A stretch of DNA of 64,000 bases from Colwellia sp. (GCA_013215655.1 JABSOX010000016.1:57950-121949); one strand, 5' to 3'; shown: positions 27,066-38,889, counted from the first letter of the stretch. The notes: generated by a model not told the origin, from the sequence alone. Translations and numbers: made by a program.

Positions 27066-28967
27066 ATGACTGCTTTACCTATTATCGTTGGCATGGGCGG
27101 CATTAACGCTGCGGGTCGTTCATCATTTCACCAAGGTTTTCGTCGTATAGTCATTGATAAATTAAATGCTGAAGCACGCCAAGAAACTTTTGTTGGTTTA
27201 GCAACGCTGATGAATATATTGTCTTATAAAGATAGCAAACTTGTTGATGATAATGGCAATGTGATTGAGATAGCGGATGTAGAAAAGCAGTTTGGCCAAC
27301 AAATACTTAATGGTACTTTAATTAGAAAAATTGAAAAGAATCACTTTGACCCTGATGCTACGCATTGCCATACAAGAATGATGGCGGTACCAAATGGTGA
27401 AAACATAACTTTTGAATTAAAAGAAAAAGAATTACCTAAGCCGTTGCCACGCACTTGGCACATCACACCACTTGAAGACAAACGCGTTAAAGTGGAAATT
27501 ACCGATAACCTGGAAATAAAACATAGTAGTTATCGTGATAACCCAATTAAAGCCGCAGGGCAATTGCCAACAGGTTTTGAACCGTCAAAACTATATAACA
27601 GTCGCTACCAGCCACGGGGTTTACAAACCACCATTTTTGGCGCCGCGGATGCGATCCATTCAACCGGTTTTAGCTGGGATGAAATTTTAGAAAAAGTAAG
27701 CCCAGATCATGTTGGTACTTATTCTTCTTCTGCCTTTGGTCAAATGCAGTCAGAAGGTTTAGGTGGAATGTTACAAAATCGCTTACAGGGCGATCGTGTT
27801 ACCACTAAAAATTTAGCGCTGGGTTTAAATACCATGTCGGCTGATTTTATTAATGGTTATGTTACTGGTAGTGTTGGTACAACATCCACAGCAACTGGGG
27901 CTTGTGCAAGTTTCCTTTATAATTTACGTAATGCCATTCAAGATATTAAATCAGGTCGTGTGCGTGTTGCTATTGTTGGTAGCAGTGAAAGCCCTATTAC
28001 CCCAGAAATTATTGAAGGTTTTGGTAATATGAGTGCATTGGCTAATGAAGAAGGTTTGAAAAAACTTGATGGTATTACGGAAGGTCAAGCTAATCATCGT
28101 AATACCAGTCGTCCATTTGGCGAAAACTGTGGTTTTACTATTGGAGAAGCGGCGCACTTTTTAGTGATCATGGCGGATGACTTAGCCGTTGAAATAGGCG
28201 CTAAGCCGTTAGGTTCAGTGGCTGATGTTTTCATTAACGCTGATGGTATTAAAAAATCAATAACGGCTCCCGGTCCTGGAAATTACATCACCATGGCAAA
28301 ATCGGTGGCCTTAGCAAAAAGTATTTTAGGTGAAGAATCAGTTCAACAACGCAGCTTTATTTTGGCTCATGGTTCAAGTACCCCACAAAACCGTGTAACC
28401 GAATCATTAATTTACCACCGTTTGGCTGAAACGTTTGATATTAACAACTGGCCGGTAGCCGCACCTAAAGCCTTTGTTGGCCATACCATAGCACCAGCAA
28501 GTGGCGATCAAATCACCATGGCATTAGGTATTTTTGCACATAATATTATGCCGGGTATTACCACCATTAATAAAGTAGCTAATGATGTTTATAGTGAACG
28601 TTTGAATATAGCGCTTGACCATTGGCACTGTGAAACCATGGATGTTGCCTTTATCAATTCAAAAGGTTTTGGCGGTAATAACGCCACTGCCACTTTACTT
28701 TCTCCTGAGATCACTATGGCAATGATAGAAAAACGCCACGGTAGTGAGGCAATGGCAAATTACCAAGAAAAATTATCAATGGTTGAAGCGAAGCAAAAAA
28801 CCTATAAAGAGAAAGCAGACAACGGCCAATTTGAATTGATTTACCGCTTTGGCGTTGGTGTTTTAGGTGATGATGATATTGAAATTAATAAAGAAAGTAT
28901 TGCAATGACAGGCTTTGCTAATAAGATCGCTTTGCCTAATGATAATCCGTTTGCTGATATGGTTTAA
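27066..28967 (+). CDS. fabY: Beta-ketoacyl-ACP synthase, FabY-like
   Basis: 633 residues, much longer than FabB/FabF (about 410) and close to FabY of Pseudomonas (about 634), which starts fatty-acid synthesis from acetyl-CoA and malonyl-ACP. The Cys-His-His triad of the KAS I/II fold is visible: C280 (ATGACASFLYN), H435 (LAHGSSTPQNR) and H473 (FVGHTIAPASGD). The first 180 residues form the extra N-terminal part of this group. A ribosome-binding site is weak (TATAGGGTTT before the ATG). It is monocistronic. The FabY name rests on length and motif order; an alternative is a specialised synthase for unusual fatty acids. Confidence 0.8.
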   Translation: MTALPIIVGMGGINAAGRSSFHQGFRRIVIDKLNAEARQETFVGLATLMNILSYKDSKLVDDNGNVIEIADVEKQFGQQILNGTLIRKIEKNHFDPDATHCHTRMMAVPNGENITFELKEKELPKPLPRTWHITPLEDKRVKVEITDNLEIKHSSYRDNPIKAAGQLPTGFEPSKLYNSRYQPRGLQTTIFGAADAIHSTGFSWDEILEKVSPDHVGTYSSSAFGQMQSEGLGGMLQNRLQGDRVTTKNLALGLNTMSADFINGYVTGSVGTTSTATGACASFLYNLRNAIQDIKSGRVRVAIVGSSESPITPEIIEGFGNMSALANEEGLKKLDGITEGQANHRNTSRPFGENCGFTIGEAAHFLVIMADDLAVEIGAKPLGSVADVFINADGIKKSITAPGPGNYITMAKSVALAKSILGEESVQQRSFILAHGSSTPQNRVTESLIYHRLAETFDINNWPVAAPKAFVGHTIAPASGDQITMALGIFAHNIMPGITTINKVANDVYSERLNIALDHWHCETMDVAFINSKGFGGNNATATLLSPEITMAMIEKRHGSEAMANYQEKLSMVEAKQKTYKEKADNGQFELIYRFGVGVLGDDDIEINKESIAMTGFANKIALPNDNPFADMV

Positions 28968-28996
28968 TTCTTACTTTAACTTCTCAAATGTTAGAG

Positions 28997-30022
28997 CTAG
29001 TCATGGACGATAGGCTCTTGCACTATTTTATTGTTATTATAGGTAATTCTGTGGGGATCATATTCTCTCTGAAATGAAGATATACCATCTACAATTGCGA
29101 TTTCTGTTCCTGGATATATACAATCTGTGGCAATAACCTCAATTTCAGCACGATGTGATGTAATGAGTTCGTCATTTTCATAATACTGTCGATTAAGTTT
29201 ACTTATAAGTGGTAAAGTTTTACCTAGAGCAAGGTTGAGTTTTTGTAGTAGTTCAGCTCTATCTATTTGTTTATTTTCAATTTCCTCTATGATCTCACAA
29301 ATTTTCTGCGTTTTTTCTAAAGTGGATATACTTTTGTTCTTGAGCTTGTCTTTATATTCATCCAGAGCATCGAGTAAGTGATTAAAATCAATAGTGGTTA
29401 CTGCACCTGAGATGGAACCTAGCACGCCCGTTTGTAGTGATTTTCCTGCTTGAATATAACAGCTAAAAAGTTTTCCATCTGCTTTATCCTCTCTTCCAAT
29501 CCTTAAATTTCCATGTAAAGTAATTTGGCTTTGTGCAATATATTGTTCAACAGATATGTCACCTTTAGCACGTAAGTTTGAATATTGAATAAACTTTGCG
29601 TTGATATTTCCACCAGCAATCAAGGTGGTAGTGTTGCCAAAGCCATCAAATTCATCTTCAACTTGATGACCAATGACACTTTGTGCAATATAAATGTCAC
29701 CATTTGCTTTGATCGCCGCTGACTCGACATATCCTGTAACTATGACATCATTGCTAGCGATGACCTTCATTGCTACACAAACGTTTCCTTCAATGATCAC
29801 AGAGCCATCGAAGTTTATGTTTCCTGTACTTATATCAACATTTTTGATACTAAAAACATCGGAGACACTAATACTATTGGGTTGATGTTTAGGCATGCCG
29901 TCCATATCAGCGATGATAACTAGCTCCTCTTTATTGAGAAAAATTGTATTTTCACCACATTCAAAAGCACACGTTTCACCTTTTTGAGCTTCTAGTACTG
30001 TGCCTTTAACATCAAAAACCAT
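28997..30022 (-). CDS. DUF342 (FapA-like) protein, C-terminal part downstream of a one-base frameshift
   Basis: 341 residues starting MVFDVKGTVLEAQKGE. This is the middle and C-terminal part of a DUF342/FapA protein: beta-helix repeats (ISTGNINFDGSVIIEGNV, ANGDIYIAQSVIGHQVEDE, GGNINAKFIQYSNLRAKGDI), then a coiled coil (about 215-275) and a C-terminal beta domain. Normal family members are about 550-580 residues, equal to this part plus the 218-residue frame before it. The two overlap by 11 bases, and the protein sequence joins smoothly as GVNG-FDVKGT if one T is skipped. The product may be made by reinitiation at the ATG, by frameshifting, or not at all. Confidence 0.75.
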   Translation of the reverse strand: MVFDVKGTVLEAQKGETCAFECGENTIFLNKEELVIIADMDGMPKHQPNSISVSDVFSIKNVDISTGNINFDGSVIIEGNVCVAMKVIASNDVIVTGYVESAAIKANGDIYIAQSVIGHQVEDEFDGFGNTTTLIAGGNINAKFIQYSNLRAKGDISVEQYIAQSQITLHGNLRIGREDKADGKLFSCYIQAGKSLQTGVLGSISGAVTTIDFNHLLDALDEYKDKLKNKSISTLEKTQKICEIIEEIENKQIDRAELLQKLNLALGKTLPLISKLNRQYYENDELITSHRAEIEVIATDCIYPGTEIAIVDGISSFQREYDPHRITYNNNKIVQEPIVHD

Positions 30023-30032
30023 TAACTCCCGC
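30010..30032 (-). other. Junction of the split DUF342 gene: U-rich +1 shift site
   Basis: On the minus strand the zero frame reads GGT TTT TGA T. A peptidyl-tRNA-Phe on TTT could slip one base forward onto TTT again and read GAT, restoring the DUF342 frame. This resembles the CUU-UGA-C site of prfB. GGGAG lies upstream, 7 bases from the TTT. The same DNA also offers an ATG (AATGG) overlapping the stop region for reinitiation. Alternatively one extra T in a T5 run is a mutation or a sequencing error. Confidence 0.55.
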
Positions 30033-30668
30033 TGTCGGTTCTATTAACTTAGCAATTGGAGTTCCTTTTTTCACAAAACATATTTCGCCTAATTCACGCA
30101 TATCAACAGAGCCATCGTCCAATTTTTTAGGACGCAAAACTCTATCTATTGGATCTGATACAAGATAATCAATATAGCCATTGTCACCATTTACAATGTA
30201 TCTACCTCGAGCAATGACTAAAGATATTTTTTCACTACTTTTTGCATCAGTGCCTTTTTTAATTAAAGACTTCATAGCAGCTTGATATATTCCTTGCTTT
30301 AATTCTTGGTCAATCAAAAACTTAGCCAGTATTGCCATGGTAATATCTTTTCCACCTTGTGCAGGGGTCAGTTCTACCGAAGCGATCATGTCATTTTCAG
30401 TAAACGATATTTCTAAAGAGGCGTCAGTTGCATTAGCGATCACACATGAAAAGATCATTAACTCATCTTTATTTTCAACACATGCTTGTTTGTATAGTTC
30501 AAATGATGAGCTTAATTCGCTGCCGTTATACAAAAAATTTTTATAATCAGATTGTTCAAATAACCGTTTTAATACGTTTATGTCTGGCAATGAACTATCT
30601 TTAACAGGGCTTAATACCAATGTTACTTCTGAATTGTTTTCATCTGCTATAAGTTCTATGTTAGACAT
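30012..30668 (-). CDS. DUF342 (FapA-like) protein, N-terminal part ending at a one-base frameshift
   Basis: 218 residues with the N-terminal alpha/beta domain of DUF342 (FTENDMIASVELTPAQGGKDIT) and the beginning of the beta region (DMRELGEICFVKKGTPIAKL). It ends at GVNGF followed by TGA. In intact relatives the sequence continues with a D-V-x-G segment, found here one base out of frame in the next gene. FapA proteins have been linked to polar localisation and flagellar assembly control in Vibrio. No flagellar genes are nearby. Confidence 0.75.
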   Translation of the reverse strand: MSNIELIADENNSEVTLVLSPVKDSSLPDINVLKRLFEQSDYKNFLYNGSELSSSFELYKQACVENKDELMIFSCVIANATDASLEISFTENDMIASVELTPAQGGKDITMAILAKFLIDQELKQGIYQAAMKSLIKKGTDAKSSEKISLVIARGRYIVNGDNGYIDYLVSDPIDRVLRPKKLDDGSVDMRELGEICFVKKGTPIAKLIEPTAGVNGF

Positions 30669-30835
30669 CGTATAACTGTTTAATTTTAATCGTATATTTC
30701 AAGAATAGAACAAATACTCATTTATTCAATGTGTCTAATAAATATTGAGTTTATTTAACACGTTATAGAGATAAGGAGTAACGAGTGAAAAATTGATAAA
30801 GAGTTAAAATGGGAGCTGTAGTTTAGTCTACGTAA

Positions 30836-30865
30836 AGAATAAAAAAGCCCGAAATAATTCGGGCT
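30836..30865 (-). terminator. Rho-independent terminator of gltBD
   Basis: Arms AGCCCGAA and TTCGGGCT (30846-30865) around ATAA, followed on the minus strand by six T residues. It is 31 bases after the gltD stop. Confidence 0.9.
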
Positions 30866-30895
30866 AGTTTGGTCGATTACTGGTTTGATAAAGGA

Positions 30896-32335
<1,440 letters not shown>

Positions 32336-32365
32336 TCATTCGCATTCAATACCTAGATTTAACGC

Positions 32366-35300
32366 TTATTGTGCTTGAACGCGAAGTTCAGCAGTTGAAC
32401 GACTCCGATGACCTAATAAGGTTTTAACATCAGTTGCCGTTGGTTTAACGAGTTTAAATAATGGTGAGTATCTATCAAAATTATTTAAAATTTCTTGGGC
32501 ACGAACACTGCCAGTTTCATCAAAATGTTGGCTAATAATACCGCGTAAATGTTCTTGATGAATGGTTAAGTCGGTAATAGGTAATAGCTCTATAGATTCA
32601 CTATTTAAACGAATAGTTAAATCATCCGATTCATCTAAAACATAAGCGAAGCCACCGGTCATGCCAGCGCCAAAGTTGACACCCACTTCACCTAAAATAG
32701 TCACTATACCGCCGGTCATATATTCACAAGCATGATCGCCCGTGCCTTCAATAACTGCATGAGCGCCTGAATTTCGTACCGCAAAACGTTCTCCCGCACG
32801 ACCACTACCATATAGTTTTCCGCCAGTGGCACCGTATAAACAGGTATTGCCCATGATCATTGTTTCATGACTTAAATATTCAACACCCTTGGGTGGCTTG
32901 ATGGTGAGCTTACCGCCTGCCATACCTTTACCAACATAATCGTTAGCATCACCAGTAAGTGTCATTTCTAAGCCACCAGCCTTCCACACACCAAAACATT
33001 GGCCAGCGGTACCGCAAAGGTGAATTTTAATTGGCTGTGCCGCCATACCTTGGTCACCATGATGACGAGCAATTTCGCCAGATAATGAAGCACCTACAGA
33101 GCGGTCAGTATTTTGCACTGCAAAGCGGAATTCACCGCCTTTACTATGTAAAACGGCTTCACTACAGCTTGTTAGTATTTCTTTATTCAATACCCCTTTA
33201 TCGAACGGGTTATTTTCTTCGGTTTGATAAAGGGCTGTGTTCTCATCGGCCACAACTGGCGCAATAATCGGTGACAAATCTAATTTTTGCTGTTTAGCGG
33301 TTAAACCTGCTAATGGCACAAATAAGTCAGTACGACCAATGATCGCGGTTAAGCTCTCTACACCTAATCGAGCCAAAATTTCACGTACATCATGAGCAAT
33401 AAATTTAAAGTAATTCATCACTTGATCCGGCAAACCCTTAAAGAATTGTTCACGCAAAACTTCATCTTGTGTTGCTACACCTGTTGCACAATTATTTAAA
33501 TGACAAATACGTAAGAATTTACAGCCGAGTGTTACCATAGGTGCAGTACCAAAACCGAAGCTTTCAGCGCCTAATATGGCTGCTTTAACAATATCGAGAC
33601 CGGTTTTTAAGCCGCCATCAACTTGTAAACGTACTTTATGGCGTAAACCGTTAGTGACTAATGATTGATGTGCTTCTGCTAAACCCAATTCCCACGGACA
33701 GCCCGCATATTTTACCGATGATAGTGGGCTAGCTGCAGTACCACCGTCGTAACCAGAAATGGTAATAAAGTCAGCATACGCTTTGGCAACACCTGAGGCG
33801 ATAGTACCAACCCCTGGGCCAGAAACTAGTTTCACTGAAACAACAGCTTTAGGATTGACTTGTTTTAAATCGAAAATAAGCTGAGCTAAATCTTCAATGG
33901 AATAAATATCGTGATGTGGTGGCGGAGAAATTAGCGTGACTCCGGGTACTGAAAAACGTAGTTTGGCGATTAACGGCGATACTTTATCACCCGGTAATTG
34001 ACCACCTTCACCGGGTTTTGCTCCTTGTGCGACCTTTATTTGTAGTACGTCAGCATTAACTAAGTAATGCGGTGTAACACCAAAACGACCAGAAGCTATT
34101 TGTTTAATACGAGAGTTTTTCACTGTACCAAAACGGCGTTCATCTTCACCGCCTTCACCTGAATTGGAATAACCGCCTAAACGGTTCATCGCTATGGCAA
34201 GTGCTTCATGAGCTTCAGGGCTTAATGCGCCAATGGACATTGCCGCACTATCGAAGCGTTTGAACATCTCTGTTTCAGCTTCTACTTTGCTTATATCGAT
34301 CGCTTGGGTATCTTCTTTTAATGCTAATAAATCACGTAAGGTTGTCACTGGACGGTTATTTACTTGCTCAGCAAATTTTTGATAATCAACATAATCACCG
34401 GACTGTACGGCTTTTTGTAATGTCGTTACCACATCAGGGTTATAGGCATGATATTCGCCACCGTGAACGTATTTTAATAAACCGCCGTGACTCATTTTTT
34501 GATGAGCTAAAAAGGCTTTACGGGAAAGGTTAATGTTGTCTTGCTCAATATCAATAAAATCAGCCCCTTGAATGCGACTGGGTAAATCTGGAAAACATAA
34601 TTTCATGATGTTTTGATGTAAACCAATCACTTCAAATAAACCAGCACAGCGATAACTGGCGATGGTTGAAATACCCATTTTTGATAGTATTTTTAATAAG
34701 CCTTTGTTGATACCGTCGCGGTAGTTCATTACGGCTTGACGGGCGGTTAAGTCTATTTGTCCTTGGTCGACTAATTGCTCAATCGTTTCAAAAGCAAGGT
34801 ATGGATAAACCGCTGTTGCGCCTAAACCGAGTAATACGGCAAAGTGATGTGAGTCACGCGCAGATGCGGTTTCGACAATAATATTTGAGTCACAACGTAA
34901 TCGTTTTTCAACTAAGCGTTGTTGAACTGCGCCCACCGCCATTGCTGCAGGAATAGGTAACAAACCTTGATGAATTTGACGGTCTGAAAGCACTAAGATT
35001 ACGGTGTTTTTATCACGTACTAAGGTTTCAGCTTCATCACATAAACGAATGATTGCCGCTTCTAAGCCTTCGTCTGAATCATAATTTAGTGTCAGTGTAT
35101 CGCTGCGATAATGCTCGGGATCAAGCTCTCGAAGTTGTTTTAAGCCAGTATACATAAGTATAGGTGTGGCAAATAAAATGCGATCAGCATGAGTTGTGGT
35201 TTCATTAAAAACATTATGCTCACGACCAATACAGGTACCTAATGACATGACATAGCGTTCACGTAGTGGATCAATGGGTGGATTAGTTACTTGGGCAAAT

Positions 35301-36823
35301 TGCTGGCGAAAATAATCAAAAAGTGTACGGGGCTGGCTTGAAAGTACCGCCATTGGGGTATCGTCGCCCATAGAACCCGTTGCTTCCATACCATTTTCAG
35401 CTAATGTTTTCACTACTTGCTGAATTTCTTCATAGCTGTAGTTAAACATTTTGTGATACTGCGCCATGGCTTGATCATCAAAAACACGTTTGCCAATTAA
35501 TTCAGCATCAAGTTTATGAAATGGCACTAAACGGCGAATATTTTTATCTAACCATTCACGATATGGATGACGAACTTTTAGTTCGTTATCAATATCTTTT
35601 GAGGTGAAAATTTTTCCTGTGTAAGTATCAATGGCAAGCATTTCACCAGGGCCAACGCGGCCTTTTTCTACGACTTCGTCTTCGCCGTAATCCCATATTC
35701 CTACTTCTGAGGCTAAGGTAATAAAGCCATCACGGGTAATTACGTACCGGGCAGGGCGTAAACCGTTACGGTCAAGGTTACAAGCAACGTGGCGACCATT
35801 GGTGACCACGACACCTGCAGGGCCGTCCCATGGTTCCATGTGCATTGAGTTAAATTCGTAGAAGGCTTTTAAATCGTCATCCATTAGTGGGCTGTTTTGC
35901 CATGCAGGCGGCATTAATAAACGCATGCCACGGTATAAATCCATACCACCGGCAAGGAATAATTCCAGCATATTATCGAGTGATGATGAGTCTGATCCGC
36001 TTTCATTAACAAAGGGTGCTGCATCTTGTAAATCAGGTAATAAAGGTGATTGAAATTTATGAGTACGCGCGCGACTCCATTGGCGATTACCTTTAATGGT
36101 ATTAATTTCACCATTGTGCGCTAAATAACGGAAAGGTTGAGCTAAATGCCATTGTGGTGAGGTATTGGTAGAAAAACGTTGATGAAAAACACAAATCGCA
36201 GTTTGCATGCGAATATCAGCAAGATCTAAATAAAAGTTGGGTAAATCTACTGGCATCATTAAGCCTTTGTAGATAGTCACCAAGCAAGATAAACTCGCCA
36301 CATAAAAAACGTCATCTTCAATACGTTTTTCAGCGCGACGACGCGCCATATATAAACGTCGTTCTAAGTCTCTGTTTCGCCAACCTGGAGGAGCGTCAAC
36401 AAAAACTTGTTCAATTTGTGGTTTGTTGCTGGCGGCAATTTCTCCTAACATTGAATTATTGGTAGGAACAATACGCCAACCAACAAGCGTCAATGTTTCG
36501 CGAGCAAGTTCTTCCTCTAGAATTTTTTTACTTATCGCCGCTTGAATAGGATCCGGGTTAAGGAAAACCATGCCTACCGCGTATTTTCTACCTAGTTGCC
36601 AATTATTTTCTTCGGCTATAGCGCGAAAGAAGGTATCAGGCTTTTGCATCAATAAGCCACAACCGTCGCCTGTTTTACCATCAGCAGCTATACCGCCACG
36701 ATGTTGCATGCGATCAAGCGCGTGAATAGCTGTTTTGACAAGCTTATGGCTTGCCTCACCTTGTTGATGAGCAATTAAGCCAAATCCGCAGTTGTCTTTT
36801 TGTATGCTGTGATCGTATAGCAT
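32366..36823 (-). CDS. gltB: Glutamate synthase (NADPH) large subunit
   Basis: 1485 residues from the ATG at 36823, preceded by AGGAG at proper spacing. The product begins MLYDHSIQKDNCGFGLIAH, so the usual short propeptide (11 residues) is removed to expose catalytic Cys12 of the class II glutaminase domain. An in-frame extension of 41 hydrophobic residues upstream is not credible. Domains in order: amidotransferase (12-430), central (about 470-780), FMN-binding synthase (about 830-1200, with the 3Fe-4S cysteines in CKFLRICHLNNC) and C-terminal beta-helix GXGXG domain. First gene of the gltBD operon. Confidence 0.97.
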   Translation of the reverse strand: MLYDHSIQKDNCGFGLIAHQQGEASHKLVKTAIHALDRMQHRGGIAADGKTGDGCGLLMQKPDTFFRAIAEENNWQLGRKYAVGMVFLNPDPIQAAISKKILEEELARETLTLVGWRIVPTNNSMLGEIAASNKPQIEQVFVDAPPGWRNRDLERRLYMARRRAEKRIEDDVFYVASLSCLVTIYKGLMMPVDLPNFYLDLADIRMQTAICVFHQRFSTNTSPQWHLAQPFRYLAHNGEINTIKGNRQWSRARTHKFQSPLLPDLQDAAPFVNESGSDSSSLDNMLELFLAGGMDLYRGMRLLMPPAWQNSPLMDDDLKAFYEFNSMHMEPWDGPAGVVVTNGRHVACNLDRNGLRPARYVITRDGFITLASEVGIWDYGEDEVVEKGRVGPGEMLAIDTYTGKIFTSKDIDNELKVRHPYREWLDKNIRRLVPFHKLDAELIGKRVFDDQAMAQYHKMFNYSYEEIQQVVKTLAENGMEATGSMGDDTPMAVLSSQPRTLFDYFRQQFAQVTNPPIDPLRERYVMSLGTCIGREHNVFNETTTHADRILFATPILMYTGLKQLRELDPEHYRSDTLTLNYDSDEGLEAAIIRLCDEAETLVRDKNTVILVLSDRQIHQGLLPIPAAMAVGAVQQRLVEKRLRCDSNIIVETASARDSHHFAVLLGLGATAVYPYLAFETIEQLVDQGQIDLTARQAVMNYRDGINKGLLKILSKMGISTIASYRCAGLFEVIGLHQNIMKLCFPDLPSRIQGADFIDIEQDNINLSRKAFLAHQKMSHGGLLKYVHGGEYHAYNPDVVTTLQKAVQSGDYVDYQKFAEQVNNRPVTTLRDLLALKEDTQAIDISKVEAETEMFKRFDSAAMSIGALSPEAHEALAIAMNRLGGYSNSGEGGEDERRFGTVKNSRIKQIASGRFGVTPHYLVNADVLQIKVAQGAKPGEGGQLPGDKVSPLIAKLRFSVPGVTLISPPPHHDIYSIEDLAQLIFDLKQVNPKAVVSVKLVSGPGVGTIASGVAKAYADFITISGYDGGTAASPLSSVKYAGCPWELGLAEAHQSLVTNGLRHKVRLQVDGGLKTGLDIVKAAILGAESFGFGTAPMVTLGCKFLRICHLNNCATGVATQDEVLREQFFKGLPDQVMNYFKFIAHDVREILARLGVESLTAIIGRTDLFVPLAGLTAKQQKLDLSPIIAPVVADENTALYQTEENNPFDKGVLNKEILTSCSEAVLHSKGGEFRFAVQNTDRSVGASLSGEIARHHGDQGMAAQPIKIHLCGTAGQCFGVWKAGGLEMTLTGDANDYVGKGMAGGKLTIKPPKGVEYLSHETMIMGNTCLYGATGGKLYGSGRAGERFAVRNSGAHAVIEGTGDHACEYMTGGIVTILGEVGVNFGAGMTGGFAYVLDESDDLTIRLNSESIELLPITDLTIHQEHLRGIISQHFDETGSVRAQEILNNFDRYSPLFKLVKPTATDVKTLLGHRSRSTAELRVQAQ

Positions 36824-37335
36824 GATGTATTTTCTCCTAAATAAAGATAGCCACTTGCAAAAAGAGGGGAGTAAAAAGAATAAAGTTATGTAAAAAATGC
36901 ATAAATACTCTATTTCTATCCAAGTGGAACCTTCTACATTAAACACTTATAACCTAAAGGTCAATAAAAATAGAGCTTTTGCTCGTAATATTTTTACATT
37001 TTATAAGCTGCTGTATTATAAGGTTTATTTGTTTTTATTTCGATTTTAATCTTTTTTAGTGCCATTGCAGCTCGTTATTATCTTGTTTTATTTCAGTTTT
37101 ACGCATGTTATGAAATTTTATTACGGTTTTTGGGTGGTAATCGATCATTGAATAATGATTATAAATGTTCTGAATATAAATAAACATGAAACATTATTCA
37201 TTTATTATTCAATTATCAACATGGTTAGATGGTATTGTATGGAATAAAAAAGCACCCTTGAGGGGTGCTTAGTACAGTTGAAGCATAGCTTAATTAGAAG
37301 TGAAAATTTAGAACAGGTCGTTTTAGAATAGATAA
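36824..37335. other. 512-base gene-free stretch upstream of gltB
   Basis: It holds the gltB leader and presumably its promoter, and the folE2 terminator at 37241-37270. An open frame continues upstream of gltB to 36946 but has no ribosome-binding site. Much of the rest is AT-rich with no recognisable operator. Confidence 0.55.
37241..37270 (-). terminator. Rho-independent terminator of folE2
   Basis: Minus-strand hairpin with arms AAGCACCC and GGGTGCTT (37250-37270), then TTTTTATT. It is 66 bases after the folE2 stop. Confidence 0.9.
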
Positions 37336-38259
37336 TCAGGGCTGATAGCCATCAACTAAGCCTTTAGTTGTAACACTTACGGCATCATGAGCATGTAATG
37401 ACTCTAAGTGGTTAATACGGAGCCAAAAATCGTCAAATTCTTCAGTGTTGTTCATGGTAAATTGTAAGTGACGTGCAGCATCTTCACAAAACATTAAGTT
37501 TTGACCATTTAAGCGAGCAAACTCTTGCTCGTCTTCACGCTTAACTGCAGCTTGTACTGGTGTTTTTAAAGCCTTTTCAATTAAATCCACTAAATAAACA
37601 ATGGGAAAATCTCCAGTTGCTTTGTTTAGTTTAACTTTTACTTCAGCTACAGAGCGTTGACTATGAGGTGTAGCAACGATCCCTTCTGTGGTACCTAGCC
37701 AATCATGTATTGACTCCAGTTCAACATTGTCTGCGGTGAACTTTGCTTTGAAAGCTTGTTGGATCAACTGACGAGCAAGTGCCGCTGAGCATGGGCAAGT
37801 GGAGGAATAACGTACTTCGGTGGCTAACTCAATGGTTACCTTGCCTTGGTCTAAACGGCCAGTAATTGTGGTTGGATAGGCTTTCCAACCTTGTTTACCA
37901 CTGATCAATGACTTGCGGCGTAAATGATAATCAAAGCTAAACTGAACTTTTGCATTATCACTTAAGTCATGATGGCTACTGATAAAGTTATCTAATAGCG
38001 TAACCAAATTTGTATAATTTAATACTTCGTTATTAGAAAGCTCATCAAGGAGTAGATATAAACGAGACATATGTATACCTTTAGCTTTCGCCTCTTTAAG
38101 GTTTACAAATGCATCGACATGAGCCGAAACCATTCTTTCAGGTTCACCTTTGGATGCCACCATTATTGGCATTTCAATATTGCTCATACCTACCCAATCT
38201 AAAGTTCCTTCAGTTTGTGCTGTGGTGTGATTGGCAATATCAGGCATTGCTGTTGGCAT
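37336..38259 (-). CDS. folE2: GTP cyclohydrolase FolE2 (type IB)
   Basis: 307 residues. This enzyme makes 7,8-dihydroneopterin triphosphate from GTP, the first step towards folate, and can work with metals other than zinc. Motifs are [13 protein letters not shown] near the start, the catalytic-cysteine segment [23 protein letters not shown] and the C-terminal [17 protein letters not shown] lies six bases before the ATG. In many bacteria folE2 is induced under zinc limitation by Zur; I see no convincing Zur box in the 227-base upstream space. Monocistronic. Confidence 0.95.
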   Translation of the reverse strand: MPTAMPDIANHTTAQTEGTLDWVGMSNIEMPIMVASKGEPERMVSAHVDAFVNLKEAKAKGIHMSRLYLLLDELSNNEVLNYTNLVTLLDNFISSHHDLSDNAKVQFSFDYHLRRKSLISGKQGWKAYPTTITGRLDQGKVTIELATEVRYSSTCPCSAALARQLIQQAFKAKFTADNVELESIHDWLGTTEGIVATPHSQRSVAEVKVKLNKATGDFPIVYLVDLIEKALKTPVQAAVKREDEQEFARLNGQNLMFCEDAARHLQFTMNNTEEFDDFWLRINHLESLHAHDAVSVTTKGLVDGYQP

Positions 38260-38486
38260 TTCTACTCCAGTTCAATGTTTTTAGTGTTACGGCTATCTAT
38301 ATAGGGATAGCAAGGTAAAAATTCAAGGGCACGTATTTTATACCCGTTATCATTCAAAGTGCAAGATTTCAGTTGAGGGAAGCTTTAATTATTCGTATAT
38401 TATTTATCATTTCTATTGTAAACATGTGACATTTGTAAATAGCTTGTTACAATGAAAAATAAGTCACATTGATATTAGGGCGTATT

Positions 38487-38834
38487 GTGAGTGAAATTAA
38501 TCAGTTAGATTTAAGTTTGTTATCAGGGTATTTGGATAACCTCGGTAAAGATGTTGTTCAACAGATGCTTGAATTATACATACAACAGTCTGAAATATAT
38601 CTTATTGATATTAAAGGGAGTGTTTCGACAAAAGAGCAAAGTACTTGGCAGGGTGCTTGTCATAAAATGAAAGGGGCTGCAGGAAGCGTAGGTTTGTTAG
38701 TTGTGTATAAAAACTTGGTTGAGATCGAAAGTTCTATGGCGTTAGCGGGTGAAAAATTGGTATATGTACAAGAGTTAACTACCTTAAATAATAAGGCAAT
38801 AAGTACTTTTAAGAAGTGGCTGTTAGATATTTAA
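38487..38834 (+). CDS. Stand-alone HPt phosphotransfer protein, HptA-like
   Basis: 115 residues from the GTG at 38487, with AGGG six bases upstream; an in-frame TTG at 38469 is less likely. A single HPt four-helix domain holds the phospho-acceptor site HKMKGAAGSVGL (H59), matching HxxKG. It converges on arcA with a shared terminator. Shewanella lacks a standard ArcB and sends phosphate through a separate HptA to ArcA, so this is a strong HptA candidate. The hybrid kinase that would feed it is not in the window. Confidence 0.85.
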   Translation: MSEINQLDLSLLSGYLDNLGKDVVQQMLELYIQQSEIYLIDIKGSVSTKEQSTWQGACHKMKGAAGSVGLLVVYKNLVEIESSMALAGEKLVYVQELTTLNNKAISTFKKWLLDI

Positions 38835-38844
38835 CAAAATAACT

Positions 38845-38884
38845 AAAATACAGATTGGATATGATCATATCCAATCTGTATTTT
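38845..38884. terminator. Bidirectional terminator between hptA-like gene and arcA
   Basis: A perfect 40-base palindrome centred on GATC with A runs on the left and a T7 run on the right, so both convergent genes see a hairpin followed by T. It is 11 bases after the HPt stop and 6 bases before the end of arcA. Confidence 0.92.
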
Positions 38885-38889
38885 TTTGG

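Noticed and set aside
36824..36946. 41-residue hydrophobic N-terminal extension of GltB
   Set aside because: The mature catalytic cysteine must sit about 11 residues from the start; the ATG at 36823 has AGGAG and gives the normal propeptide.
38260..38486. Zur box upstream of folE2
   Set aside because: Searched by eye because folE2 is often zinc-regulated; no convincing palindrome of the Zur type was seen.
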